DNA of 64,000 bases from Rubrivivax rivuli (lineage in GTDB: Bacteria; Pseudomonadota; Gammaproteobacteria; Burkholderiales; Burkholderiaceae_C). The notes beneath the pieces were generated by a model. The model was given only the letters and a program-made list of their open reading frames with translations, was not told the DNA's origin and made no database searches. Of this stretch, positions 1 to 8,515 are shown in pieces; positions within the stretch are counted from its first letter, which is position 1, and each line of letters begins with the position of its first letter. A program made the translations under genes and the position numbers. The stretch is taken from positions 1 through 64,000 of the forward strand of contig NZ_SACR01000006.1 in assembly GCF_004016505.1 (NCBI RefSeq), in the 5' to 3' direction.

Positions 1-1386
1 GTAGCTCTTGGGGCTCTCGTGCACCATGAAGATCTGCCGGCCGGGCCGCGCGGGGTCGTGCTGGCCGACGTGCAGCGCGTCGCCGTGGCCCAGGCCGGTG
101 CTGTAGAGCAGCTGGCCGCCGCTGCCGAGGGTGGCGGCGCCGTAGACGATGTCGTCGCGGCCATCGCCGTCCACGTCGCTGACCGCAAACCAGTGCGCCC
201 CCTGGCCGAAGGCGGTGCGTCCTTGCGCGTCGCGCCCGGCGGGCGTGTCGGCGGCGCTGTCGTGCACCCAGCGCTGCGAGAGTTGGCCGCCGCGCCAGTC
301 CCACGCGGCGATGACGGCGCGGGTGTAGTAGCCGCGGCTGAAGACGGCGCTGGGCCGCTGGCCGTCGAGGTAGGCCACGCCGGCCAGGAAGCGGTCGACG
401 CGGTTGCCGTAGGTGTCGCCCCAGGCCCCCACATCGCCGCGTGCCGGGGTGTAGGGCGCGCTGGCCAGCACGGCGCCGTTGCGACCGTCGAAGACGCTGA
501 GGAACTCGTTGCCGCGCAGCACATAGCCGCGTTCGTTGCGGTGGTCCACGCCCGCCTGGCCCAGCACGCGGCCGGTGCCGTCGACGGTGCCGTCGGCCGT
601 GCGCACCATCAGCTCGGCACGGCCGTCGCCGTCGAAGTCGTACACCGCGAAGGGCGTGTAGTGCGCGCCCGAGCGGATGTTGGGGCCAAGGTCGATGCGC
701 CACAGGCGCGTGCCGTCGAGGCGGTAGGCGTCGATCAGTGTGGGCGCGGTGTGGCCGGCCTGCGAGTTGTCCTTGGCGTTCGCGGGCTGCCACTTCAGCA
801 CGATCTCGTAGCGGCCGTCGCCGTCCAGGTCGGCCGGGGCGCCGTCATTGGCTTCGTAGGGCACGGGCACGCCATCGGCGCCGACGTGCGGGGGCGGCGT
901 CTGCAGCGGCAGGCGCAGCGCGCCTTCGGGCAGCCACAGGGCGGCCTCGGGTGCGGCGCTGCGGCCGCCGGCCGTCACGGTTGTGATGCGGTAGGCCGGC
1001 GCGCTGCCCGCCGGCAGCGTTTCGGTGTCGAGGAACTGGGTCAGCGCCTGAGGCTGCGTGGTGAGCCGCCGGCCGTCGCGCTCGACGTGGAACAGCAGGT
1101 CGGACGCGTCGGTGCCCAGGGCTCGCCAGGTGAGCAGGCGCCCGCCGGCCGCGGGCAGGGCCACGGCGCCGCGGTCCAGGCGCTCGGCCTGGCGTGCGGG
1201 CGGTGCCGCGGAGGTGCTGCGCGGGGGCACCGCCGAGGGGGCTTCGCCCTCTGGCGCCCGCGGTGTCGTGCAGCCGGCCCCCACCAGCACCGCGATGGCC
1301 ATGCAGCCCGGCGCCAGCCACCCCTGCCCGCTGCGGCCTGCGGGGGCCGCAGACCAGCGGCCAGCGGGAGGGGGGGCGTTGCGCAC
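1..1386 (-). CDS. Rhamnogalacturonan lyase, PL11 family (3' end outside window)
   Basis: Predicted secreted or surface lyase that cleaves the rhamnogalacturonan I backbone of pectin by beta-elimination. The reverse-strand frame stays open from about 1386 to the window edge (462 codons) and no stop is reached. It shows the PL11 N-terminal segment (RQAERLDRGAVAL, then a LTWRALGTD motif near residues 65-93), acidic DLDGDG calcium-type loops near 187-191 and around 'YDFDGDGRAELM', and ends here at FMVHESPKSY. A GTG start at 1386 is chosen: an AGAGG sits just upstream, and an Arg-containing leader precedes a hydrophobic stretch ending in Cys39, a weak lipobox. ATG at 1302 is the alternative but leaves almost no n-region. 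It lies 14 bp downstream of the TonB receptor gene, so the two are probably co-transcribed. Family assignment is firm; lipoprotein status is inference. Confidence 0.88.
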   Translation of the reverse strand, partial: MRNAPPPAGRWSAAPAGRSGQGWLAPGCMAIAVLVGAGCTTPRAPEGEAPSAVPPRSTSAAPPARQAERLDRGAVALPAAGGRLLTWRALGTDASDLLFHVERDGRRLTTQPQALTQFLDTETLPAGSAPAYRITTVTAGGRSAAPEAALWLPEGALRLPLQTPPPHVGADGVPVPYEANDGAPADLDGDGRYEIVLKWQPANAKDNSQAGHTAPTLIDAYRLDGTRLWRIDLGPNIRSGAHYTPFAVYDFDGDGRAELMVRTADGTVDGTGRVLGQAGVDHRNERGYVLRGNEFLSVFDGRNGAVLASAPYTPARGDVGAWGDTYGNRVDRFLAGVAYLDGQRPSAVFSRGYYTRAVIAAWDWRGGQLSQRWVHDSAADTPAGRDAQGRTAFGQGAHWFAVSDVDGDGRDDIVYGAATLGSGGQLLYSTGLGHGDALHVGQHDPARPGRQIFMVHESPKSY

Positions 1387-1400
1387 GGGGCCTCTGGCGC

Positions 1401-4400
1401 TCAGAGCTTGTAGGACACGCTCACGTAGTAGCGGCGGCCCGACCACGCCAGCTCGTTGGGCCGGCTGAGTTCACCGGCGTAGGTCAGTTCGGCCTGGTCG
1501 GTGAGGTTCTTGCCTTCGAAGGACAGCGTGAAGTTCTTCGTCAGGCGCAGCTGCAGCTTGGCGTCGAGGTAGCCCGTGGCGTCGCGGAAGTTGGGGTTGC
1601 CGGAGATGTCGTTGGCACCCGTGTAGTACTTGTCGCGGTGGTGGTAGGCGATGCGGGCGTTGACCATGCCCTGGTCGTACCACAGGCCCACGTTGTACGC
1701 GTTGCGCGAGAGGCCCGGGTAGGGCAGCACGCTGTCGTCCAGCGGGTTCAGCAGCTCGTTGCCCTGCGCGTACTTGAAGTTCATGCGCGTGAAGTTCACG
1801 TCCACGCCGAAGCCCTTCAGCCAGCCCGGCAGGAAGGTGAAGGCCGTGCGGCCGGCGATCTCGACGCCCGTGGTCTGCGCGCCTTCGCCGTTGATGGGCT
1901 GCGTCACGTCGTACAGGCGTCCGTCACCGAAGAAGTCGATGCCCGGGCGGCGGATGCCGGTGCGCACGTAGGTGTCGATGTCGGTGCGGAAAACGGCGGC
2001 GCTGAGCTGGGTGTCGCGGCTCGGGTAGAACTCCAGGCTCAGGTCGTACTTCGTGGCGCGGTAGGGCTTCAGGTCGGGGTTGCCGGCGGTGCAGTCGTCC
2101 ACGCCGTCGCCGCCGAACTGTGCCAGCCCGCTGCCCTGGGTGCAGGTGACGTTCGGGGCCAGCAGGTTCAGCGCTGGCCGCGACATCACCTTCGCATAGC
2201 CACTGCGCAGCAGCAGACGGCCGCCCATCATCTGGAGCGTGCCGTTCAGGCTCGGCAACACGTCGGAGTAGGTGTTGTCGATGGAGACGATGGTGTTGGC
2301 GCGCACGCGGTCGGTGAAGGTGCTGCTGCCCGGCGAGCTGGCCTCGCGCACGCGGTCACTGAACAGGCCGGAGCTGGTGACGTTGGTGCGGGCGTAGCGG
2401 ATGCCCAGGTTGCCGTCCAGCGGCAGCCCGGCGATCTCGGTGCCGAAGTCCAGGCGCATGTAGCCCGCCTGGATGCGCTCCTTGATGTCGAAGACCGGGA
2501 TCTGCGGGTACACGTTGCCGTCGCTGCCGATGGCGCTGTAGACGTTGTCGTAGTTGAAGGCGCTGGTGTCGAAGGCGCCCGATTTGAAGGCGGCGTCGTA
2601 GCTCGGCGCCGTCCAGCTCGAGGGCAGGCCGCTGATGCCGTTGTAGCCGCCGAAGAAGGTGCCTGGCGAGCGGGTGCGCACCGACTCGATCAGCTGGCGC
2701 ATCGTGGCGCCGTTGACATAGCTGGTGCGGAAGGCGCCGTTGATGAAGCTCTGCGCGTCGTTCGGGCGCTGGGCGGTGCCGGTGTAGAAGGGGTCGTACA
2801 CGATCGTCTGGTTGACGTTGGCGCCGCGCACATTCACGTCGTCGGCCGTGCTGGCCAGGTTGGCGCCGCCGCTGGCCAGGTAGCCGCCGCCACCGTACTG
2901 CACCGAGCTGCCTTCGCGGCCCTGGGCGCCGAACCGCAGGCGGTTGAAGAAGCCGTCACCCAGCGTGTACTGGAAGTCGAGCTTGCCCTGGCGTTCGGTG
3001 TTGGCGGTGGAGCTCGGTCGCCATTGCAGCTGGGCCTGCACGTAGGAGCTGGCGTCGTCGGGGCTGAAGCCCGTGGGGAAGGTGAAGCGCGGCAGGCGCT
3101 GGCTGTCGAGCTGCACGATCAGGCCGGGCGCGTTCTGCGTCAGCACGATGTTGTTGCTCTGCGCCACGTAGTCCGACTTGGAGTCGACCAGCAGGCCATC
3201 GACACGCCAGCGCTCGTTGCGGAAGTTGAAGCCGGCCGTGGTGTAGGTGGAATCGATGTCCAGCGCGAAGTTGCGCGCGGCCGTGCTGAAGGCAGCCTGG
3301 CCGCCGCGGTTGGCCAGCGCGGCGCAGGTGCCCACCACGTAGCGCGTGACGTGGTGGTTCTCCAGCACCATGCCCGCGGGCGTGGCGGTGGCGCTCACGC
3401 TCGGGCAGGTGCCGCCGGAGGGCACGCCGCTGGCGTTGTAGGTGGGCAGCGTACCGGCTGCGTCCAGGCGCGAGATGGCCAGCAAGTCGGTGCCGAAGTT
3501 CATGTCGTTCAGACGCTGCTTCTGCGTGTTGACCTGGTGGCTGATGTAGGCGTCGAAGCCCTTGCTGAACTCGTACTGCAGCGTGAACTCGGCCGACGAG
3601 CGCTTGTGGTCGCGCTCCCAGATGCCGTAGCGCGCGATGCGCGGCGCATAGTCGAACCACTGGCGTTCGCAGTTGGTGCGGTTGGTCGCGTTGGCCGTGC
3701 CGGCGAAGGCCGTGGCGCAACCGGCGAAGGTCTGCACCGCGGCGAAGGCCGGGTTCAGGCTGACCACGGTCTTCTCGGGCGAGAGGTCCCAGTCGCGCAG
3801 GAAGTTCCAGGAGGTGTTGCGCGAGTAGTCGTTGCGGGTGTGCACCTCGTCGTAGACGATGTTGGCCATCAGGCCCAGCTTGTTGCCGAAGAAGCGGTCG
3901 GCCAGCAGCAGCGTGGCGCGCGGCTGCGTGCCGGTGCGCGAGGTGCTCTGCTCGGCGGCCAGGCTCACGGCGACGGTGGTCTTGTTGAAGTCCAGCGGCT
4001 TGCGCGTGCTGATCTGCACCGTGCCGCCGACACCGCCTTCCGTGAGGTCGGCGGTGCTGCCCTTGATCACGTCGATGGACTTGATCAGCTCGGCCGCGAG
4101 TTCGCGCAGCTCGGCGCCGCGGCCGGCACTGCCGTTGGTGGAGAGCACCGACGCACCGTTGATCTCCACGCGGTTGAGGTCGGGCTCCACGCCACGGATG
4201 GACACCTGCGAGCCTTCACCGAACTCGCGCGTCAGCTGCACCCCCGACACGCGTGACAGGGCCTCGCCCACGTTCTTGTCGGGGAACTGGTCGATGTCCT
4301 CAGCCACGATGCTGTCGGACACCGTGGCGGCGGTGCGCTTGCGCGCGATCGAGCCCTGGATCGAGGCCCGCGTGCCGGTCACCACCACCTGCTGCGCACC

Positions 4401-4577
4401 GGCAGCCGGTGCTGCGGCTGCGGCCGGGCGGGCAGCGGCGGCCGGTGCAGAGGCCGCAGCGGCCGGCCGTGGGGCGGCGGTCTGCGCGAAGGCCGTGGCG
4501 CCGATGAGCAGGCTGCTCACGGCCAGGGCGATGCAATGGGGCCGCGGGGTGCGCGCAGCGCTGGCGTGGTGGTGCAT
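1401..4577 (-). CDS. TonB-dependent outer-membrane receptor, carbohydrate type
   Basis: Outer-membrane receptor, about 1058 residues, of the large TonB-dependent type common in plant-polysaccharide loci. A signal peptide (residues 1-32, ending TAFAQ) is followed by an Ala/Pro-rich linker of about 30 residues. The plug follows (VVVTGTRASIQGSI, then DQFPDKNVGEALSRVSGVQ, EGSQVSIRGVEPDLNRVEING), then a long beta-barrel with the conserved ending NLTDQAE...GRRYYVSVSYKL. ATG 4577 is chosen over the longer frame (to 4808) because GGAGA lies 8 bp upstream and the signal peptide begins there. It precedes the PL11 lyase on the same strand and is divergent from the rhamnose operon, so its likely ligand is a rhamnose-containing pectin oligosaccharide; that ligand is inference from context. 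Confidence 0.9.
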   Translation of the reverse strand: MHHHASAARTPRPHCIALAVSSLLIGATAFAQTAAPRPAAAASAPAAAARPAAAAAPAAGAQQVVVTGTRASIQGSIARKRTAATVSDSIVAEDIDQFPDKNVGEALSRVSGVQLTREFGEGSQVSIRGVEPDLNRVEINGASVLSTNGSAGRGAELRELAAELIKSIDVIKGSTADLTEGGVGGTVQISTRKPLDFNKTTVAVSLAAEQSTSRTGTQPRATLLLADRFFGNKLGLMANIVYDEVHTRNDYSRNTSWNFLRDWDLSPEKTVVSLNPAFAAVQTFAGCATAFAGTANATNRTNCERQWFDYAPRIARYGIWERDHKRSSAEFTLQYEFSKGFDAYISHQVNTQKQRLNDMNFGTDLLAISRLDAAGTLPTYNASGVPSGGTCPSVSATATPAGMVLENHHVTRYVVGTCAALANRGGQAAFSTAARNFALDIDSTYTTAGFNFRNERWRVDGLLVDSKSDYVAQSNNIVLTQNAPGLIVQLDSQRLPRFTFPTGFSPDDASSYVQAQLQWRPSSTANTERQGKLDFQYTLGDGFFNRLRFGAQGREGSSVQYGGGGYLASGGANLASTADDVNVRGANVNQTIVYDPFYTGTAQRPNDAQSFINGAFRTSYVNGATMRQLIESVRTRSPGTFFGGYNGISGLPSSWTAPSYDAAFKSGAFDTSAFNYDNVYSAIGSDGNVYPQIPVFDIKERIQAGYMRLDFGTEIAGLPLDGNLGIRYARTNVTSSGLFSDRVREASSPGSSTFTDRVRANTIVSIDNTYSDVLPSLNGTLQMMGGRLLLRSGYAKVMSRPALNLLAPNVTCTQGSGLAQFGGDGVDDCTAGNPDLKPYRATKYDLSLEFYPSRDTQLSAAVFRTDIDTYVRTGIRRPGIDFFGDGRLYDVTQPINGEGAQTTGVEIAGRTAFTFLPGWLKGFGVDVNFTRMNFKYAQGNELLNPLDDSVLPYPGLSRNAYNVGLWYDQGMVNARIAYHHRDKYYTGANDISGNPNFRDATGYLDAKLQLRLTKNFTLSFEGKNLTDQAELTYAGELSRPNELAWSGRRYYVSVSYKL

Positions 4578-4951
4578 GAACGTGTCTCCGATGCGGTCGC
4601 GGCGGTGGGCTCCGCCGGTGGTGGATGAATCGCTGTCCCGCCGGCGCGGCGTCAGGCCGCGGCATCCGGTGCGGGGTGTGTCGACGCCCGCTCGGCGTCG
4701 CCCTCTCGTCGCCCGGAAATGTTCATGCAGGGGCGCTGTCTTCACGAAGCGGAGATGCCCGCGGTGTCGCGCAGCTTGCTGCACCGCGCCATGGGCCGTG
4801 CGGCGCACTCGCCTCTAGGGGTTTGCCTGCATCTCGTGCGGCCTGTCCCGCGGCGCCCTGCCTTGAACAGTCCGGGTGCTGCGCTGGGCCGCGCAGCATC
4901 GCCAAGGGCTTCGATAAGCAAAGCTAATCCTGCGAAGTAGCCGACGCGGAT
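4578..4951. other. Divergent intergenic region between TonB receptor and rhamnose operon
   Basis: About 495 bp separate the two start codons (4578-5072). Apart from the rightward promoter listed separately, I see short dyads only: GCTT-CGAT-AAGC near 4909-4920 and GCTA...TAGC just after it. No convincing small gene is visible. Regulators of rhamnose genes are not encoded nearby, so any operator here belongs to a distant regulator. Confidence 0.4.
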
Positions 4952-4980
4952 TGTGAGGAGGGGTCCCGGTGCCTACAGTC
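4952..4980 (+). promoter_or_regulatory. Candidate sigma-70 promoter of the rhamnose operon
   Basis: TTGTGA (4952-4957) and TACAGT (4975-4980) are separated by exactly 17 bp. Each matches the sigma-70 consensus at 4 of 6 positions, including the key bases. The aldolase ATG lies about 92 bp downstream. Seen by eye only; not scored. Confidence 0.45.
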
Positions 4981-5072
4981 GCCCCGGCAACAGCGGCTCG
5001 CGCCTTCTTCCCGGGTGCCCCTGTCAGTGCCTCCTCCTGCCCCTGCCGCCGGCCCCGCGCCGCACCCCGAAC

Positions 5073-7172
5073 ATGACCGACCACCGCCCCTTCCCACTCT
5101 GGAATGCCGAACACGCCGCCGGCCTGGATGAACCCGGCCTGCTGCTCTACCGCAGCAACCTGCTCGGCTCCGACCTGCGCATCACCAACTACGGCGGCGG
5201 CAACACCTCGGCCAAGGTGAAGCAGCAAGACCCGCTCACCGGGCAGATGGTCGACGTGCTCTGGGTCAAGGGCTCGGGCGGCGACATCGGCTCGATGAAG
5301 CGCGACGGCTTCTCCACGCTCTACCTCGACAAGCTGCACGCGCTGCAGGGCCTGTACCGCGGCCTCGAACACGAAGACGAGATGGTCGGCTACCTGCCGC
5401 ACTGCACCTTCAACCTGAACCCGCGCGCCGCCAGCATCGACACGCCGCTGCATTCGCAGCTGCCCTATGCGCACGTGGACCACATGCACCCCGATGCGGT
5501 GATCGCGATCGCCGCGATGGCCAACTCCGAAGAGATCACCCAGAAGGTCTTCGAGGGCACGGTCGGCTGGATGCCCTGGATGCGCCCCGGCTACGAGCTC
5601 GGCTGCCGTCTGAAGGCCTACAACGCAGCGAACCCGGGCCTGCGCGGCATCGTGCTCGGGGGCCACGGCCTCTTCAGCTGGGGCGAGACCTCGCAGAGCT
5701 GCTACGAGAACACCGTCTCGCTGATCGAGCGTGCGCAGGCCTGGCTGGCGCAGGAGCGCGCGGCGAAGAAGGCGGTGGTGTTCGGCGGCGCGCGCTTCGA
5801 CGCGCTGGCCGATGAAGAGCGCCGCAGCGTGCTGGCGCGTGTGCTGCCCGTGATCCGCGGCGTGGCTTCGGCGGGCAAGCCCAAGCTGCTGCACGTCAAC
5901 ACGTCACCCGAGGTGATGGAGTTCGTGAACTCGGCCGACCTCGAACCGCTGGCGGCGCTGGGCACGAGCTGCCCCGACCACTTCCTGCGCACCAAGATCC
6001 GCCCGCTGGTCATCCACGAAGAGGTCTGGCGCCTGGACGGTGACGCGCTCAAGGCCAAGCTCGATCAACTGCTGGCCGCCTACCGCGCCGACTACGCCGC
6101 CTACTACGAGCGCTGCAAGCGCGCCAACAGCCCCGCGCTGCGCGACCCCAACCCGGTGGTGCTGCTGCTGCCGCGCATCGGCATGGTGACAGTGGCCGCC
6201 GACAAGGCCACGGCGCGCATCGCCGGCGAGTTCTACGTCAACGCCATCAACGTGATGCGCGAGGCCAACGCGGTCGACCAGTACGTGGGCCTGCCCGAGC
6301 AGGAGGCCTTCGACATCGAGTACTGGCTGCTGGAAGAAGCCAAGCTGCAGCGCATGCCCAAGCCGAAACCCCTGGTGGGCAAGGTGGCGCTGGTGACGGG
6401 CGGTGCCGGCGGCATCGGCCAGGCCATTGCGCGGCGCATGCTGGCCGAAGGGGCCTGCGTGGTGCTGGCCGACATCGACACCGAGGCCCTGGCCAGCGTG
6501 AGCGCCGAGCTGGCCAAGGCCCACGGCAAGGACCACGTGCGCGGCGTGAGGTGCGACGTGACCGACGAGGCGAGCGTCATTGCCGCCTTCGACACCACCA
6601 GCCTGGAATTCGGCGGTGTCGACATCCTCGTCAGCAACGCCGGCATCGCGAGCGCGGCGCCGCTGGAAGACACGAGCCTCGCGCTGTGGAACCGCAACCA
6701 GAGCATCCTGGCCACAGGCTACTTCCTGGTGGGCCGCGAGGCCTTCCGCGTGATGAAGCGCCAGCGCACGGGCGGCAACATCATCGTCGTGGCCAGCAAG
6801 AACGGCATGGTGGCCAGCAACCAGGCCACGGCCTACTGCGCGGCCAAGGCGGCCGAGATCCAGTTGAGCCGCAGCTTCGCGCTGGAGGGCGCACCGCTGG
6901 GCATCCGCAGCAACGTGGTGAACCCCGACGCCGTCATCCGCGGCAGCAAGATCTGGACGGGGCAGTGGAGCGCCGAGCGCGCCGCGGCCAACAAGATCGA
7001 CGAAGGCGACCTGGAGACCTTCTACCGCGAGCGCAGCATGCTCAAGCGCAGCGTCTACCCGGAAGACATCGCCGAAGGCGTGTACTTCTTCGCCGCCGAG
7101 CAGTTGTCGGGCAAGTGCACCGGCAACATCCTCAACGTCGACGCCGGCAACCTGCCCGCGTTCACGAGGTAA
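5073..7172 (+). CDS. rhaD: Bifunctional rhamnulose-1-phosphate aldolase / short-chain lactaldehyde dehydrogenase
   Basis: Fusion protein of 699 residues that cleaves L-rhamnulose-1-phosphate to dihydroxyacetone phosphate and L-lactaldehyde and then oxidises the aldehyde. The N-terminal half is a class II aldolase (NYGGGNTSAKV early; metal-binding region with YAHVDHMHPDAV around residues 136-150). The C-terminal half is a short-chain dehydrogenase: nucleotide motif TGGAGGIG near 441-448 and catalytic YCAAK near 588. The length matches the known aldolase-dehydrogenase fusion family. ATG 5073 begins the conserved N-terminus; the frame opens earlier at 4953 but that part overlaps the promoter. 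First gene of a three-gene operon, with 4 bp to the isomerase. The symbol follows use for the fusion family; substrate assignment is supported by the isomerase and kinase next door. Confidence 0.93.
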   Translation: MTDHRPFPLWNAEHAAGLDEPGLLLYRSNLLGSDLRITNYGGGNTSAKVKQQDPLTGQMVDVLWVKGSGGDIGSMKRDGFSTLYLDKLHALQGLYRGLEHEDEMVGYLPHCTFNLNPRAASIDTPLHSQLPYAHVDHMHPDAVIAIAAMANSEEITQKVFEGTVGWMPWMRPGYELGCRLKAYNAANPGLRGIVLGGHGLFSWGETSQSCYENTVSLIERAQAWLAQERAAKKAVVFGGARFDALADEERRSVLARVLPVIRGVASAGKPKLLHVNTSPEVMEFVNSADLEPLAALGTSCPDHFLRTKIRPLVIHEEVWRLDGDALKAKLDQLLAAYRADYAAYYERCKRANSPALRDPNPVVLLLPRIGMVTVAADKATARIAGEFYVNAINVMREANAVDQYVGLPEQEAFDIEYWLLEEAKLQRMPKPKPLVGKVALVTGGAGGIGQAIARRMLAEGACVVLADIDTEALASVSAELAKAHGKDHVRGVRCDVTDEASVIAAFDTTSLEFGGVDILVSNAGIASAAPLEDTSLALWNRNQSILATGYFLVGREAFRVMKRQRTGGNIIVVASKNGMVASNQATAYCAAKAAEIQLSRSFALEGAPLGIRSNVVNPDAVIRGSKIWTGQWSAERAAANKIDEGDLETFYRERSMLKRSVYPEDIAEGVYFFAAEQLSGKCTGNILNVDAGNLPAFTR

Positions 7173-7176
7173 GCCC

Positions 7177-8475
7177 ATGATGACCTCACTGCCCATCGAT
7201 CCGCAGCTGATTGCGGACCAGAACGCGCGCTTGGAACGCCATGTGCGCAACGACTACGAACACCTGGGCGAGCAGCTGGCCCGGCGCGACGTCGATATCG
7301 AGCGCATCGCCGCGCAGGTGGCGGCCTTCGGCGTGGCCATCCCCAGCTGGGGCGTGGGCACGGGCGGCACGCGCTTCGCGCGCTTTCCCGGCGCCGGCGA
7401 GCCGCGCGACGTGTTCGACAAGCTGCAGGATTGCGCCGTCATCCATCAGCTGGGCCGCGCCACGCCCACGGTGAGCCTGCACATCCCCTGGGACAAGTGC
7501 AGCGACTACAGCGAGCTGCGCGGCCAGGCGCAGGCCTACGGCCTGGGCTTCGACGCGATGAACAGCAACACCTTCAGCGACCAGGCGGGCCAGCCGCACA
7601 GCTACAAGTTCGGCAGCCTCACGCACACCGACGCCGGCACGCGCGCGCAGGCGGTGGCGCACAACATCGAGTGCATCGAGATCGGCAAGGCCCTGGGCAG
7701 CCAGGCGCTGACGGTGTGGGTGGGCGACGGCAGCAACTTCCCCGGCCAGCAGCACTTCCGCCGCGCTTTCGACCGTTACCTCGACAGCACACGCCAGATC
7801 GTGGCCGCGCTGCCGGCTGACTGGCGCATGTTCCTCGAGCACAAGATCTGCGAGCCGGCCTTCTACAGCACCGTCATCCAGGACTGGGGCAGCAGCTACC
7901 TGGCTGCCACCGCCTTGGGCCCGCAGGTGCAGTGCCTGGTCGACCTGGGCCACCACGCGCCCAACGTCAACATCGAGCTCATCGTGGCGCGCCTGATCGC
8001 GGCGAACAAGCTCGCCGGCTTCCACTTCAACGACAGCAAGTACGGCGACGACGACCTCGATGCCGGCAGCGTCAGCCCCTACCGCCTCTTCCTCGTGTTC
8101 AACGAACTGGTGGCCGCGGCGCACGAGGGCGTGGCCGGCTTCAACCCGGCCTACATGCTGGACCAGAGCCACAACGTCACCGACCCCATCGAGAGCCTGA
8201 TCGACAGCGCCGAGCAGGTGCAGCGCACCTATGCGCAGGCCTTGCTGGTCGACCGCGCCGCGCTGGATGCCGCGCAGCAGGCCAACGACGCGCTGGCCGC
8301 CACCAAGCTGCTCAAGCGCGCCTTCCAGACCGACGTGCAGCCCCTCCTGCAGCAGGTGCGCCTGCGCGCGGGGGCGGCGGTGGACCCCATCGCCACCTAC
8401 CGCGCCAGCGGCTACCGCGCCCGCGTGGGCGCCGCACGCCCGGCGCGCGCCGGCGGTGGGGGCGGCATTGTCTAG
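7177..8475 (+). CDS. rhaI: L-rhamnose isomerase, Pseudomonas/Rhizobium type
   Basis: Converts L-rhamnose to L-rhamnulose in the cytoplasm; 432-residue TIM-barrel isomerase of the RhaI type, unrelated in sequence length and start to enteric RhaA. Visible family segments include IPSWGVGTGGTRFARFPG near residues 49-66, the metal-site region MFLEHKICEPAFY and VDLGHHAPNVNIE, and FHFNDSKYGDDDLD. The GAGGTAA ribosome site overlaps the stop codon of the aldolase gene, which suggests coupled translation. Either of the adjacent ATGs (7177, 7180) could serve. The C-terminal 20 residues are Arg/Ala/Gly-rich and probably disordered. Confidence 0.94.
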   Translation: MMTSLPIDPQLIADQNARLERHVRNDYEHLGEQLARRDVDIERIAAQVAAFGVAIPSWGVGTGGTRFARFPGAGEPRDVFDKLQDCAVIHQLGRATPTVSLHIPWDKCSDYSELRGQAQAYGLGFDAMNSNTFSDQAGQPHSYKFGSLTHTDAGTRAQAVAHNIECIEIGKALGSQALTVWVGDGSNFPGQQHFRRAFDRYLDSTRQIVAALPADWRMFLEHKICEPAFYSTVIQDWGSSYLAATALGPQVQCLVDLGHHAPNVNIELIVARLIAANKLAGFHFNDSKYGDDDLDAGSVSPYRLFLVFNELVAAAHEGVAGFNPAYMLDQSHNVTDPIESLIDSAEQVQRTYAQALLVDRAALDAAQQANDALAATKLLKRAFQTDVQPLLQQVRLRAGAAVDPIATYRASGYRARVGAARPARAGGGGGIV

Positions 8476-8515
8476 ACAGGCGGCCCTGGGTGGGGGCCAG
8501 GGTCCGCTGGACCTG

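Noticed and set aside
19..4256. Long rightward frames (19-1413 and 1194-4256) covering the lyase and receptor genes
   Set aside because: Their Val/Ala/Arg/Gly/His-rich translations have no domain and are antisense to two clear genes; they result from the strong GC bias.
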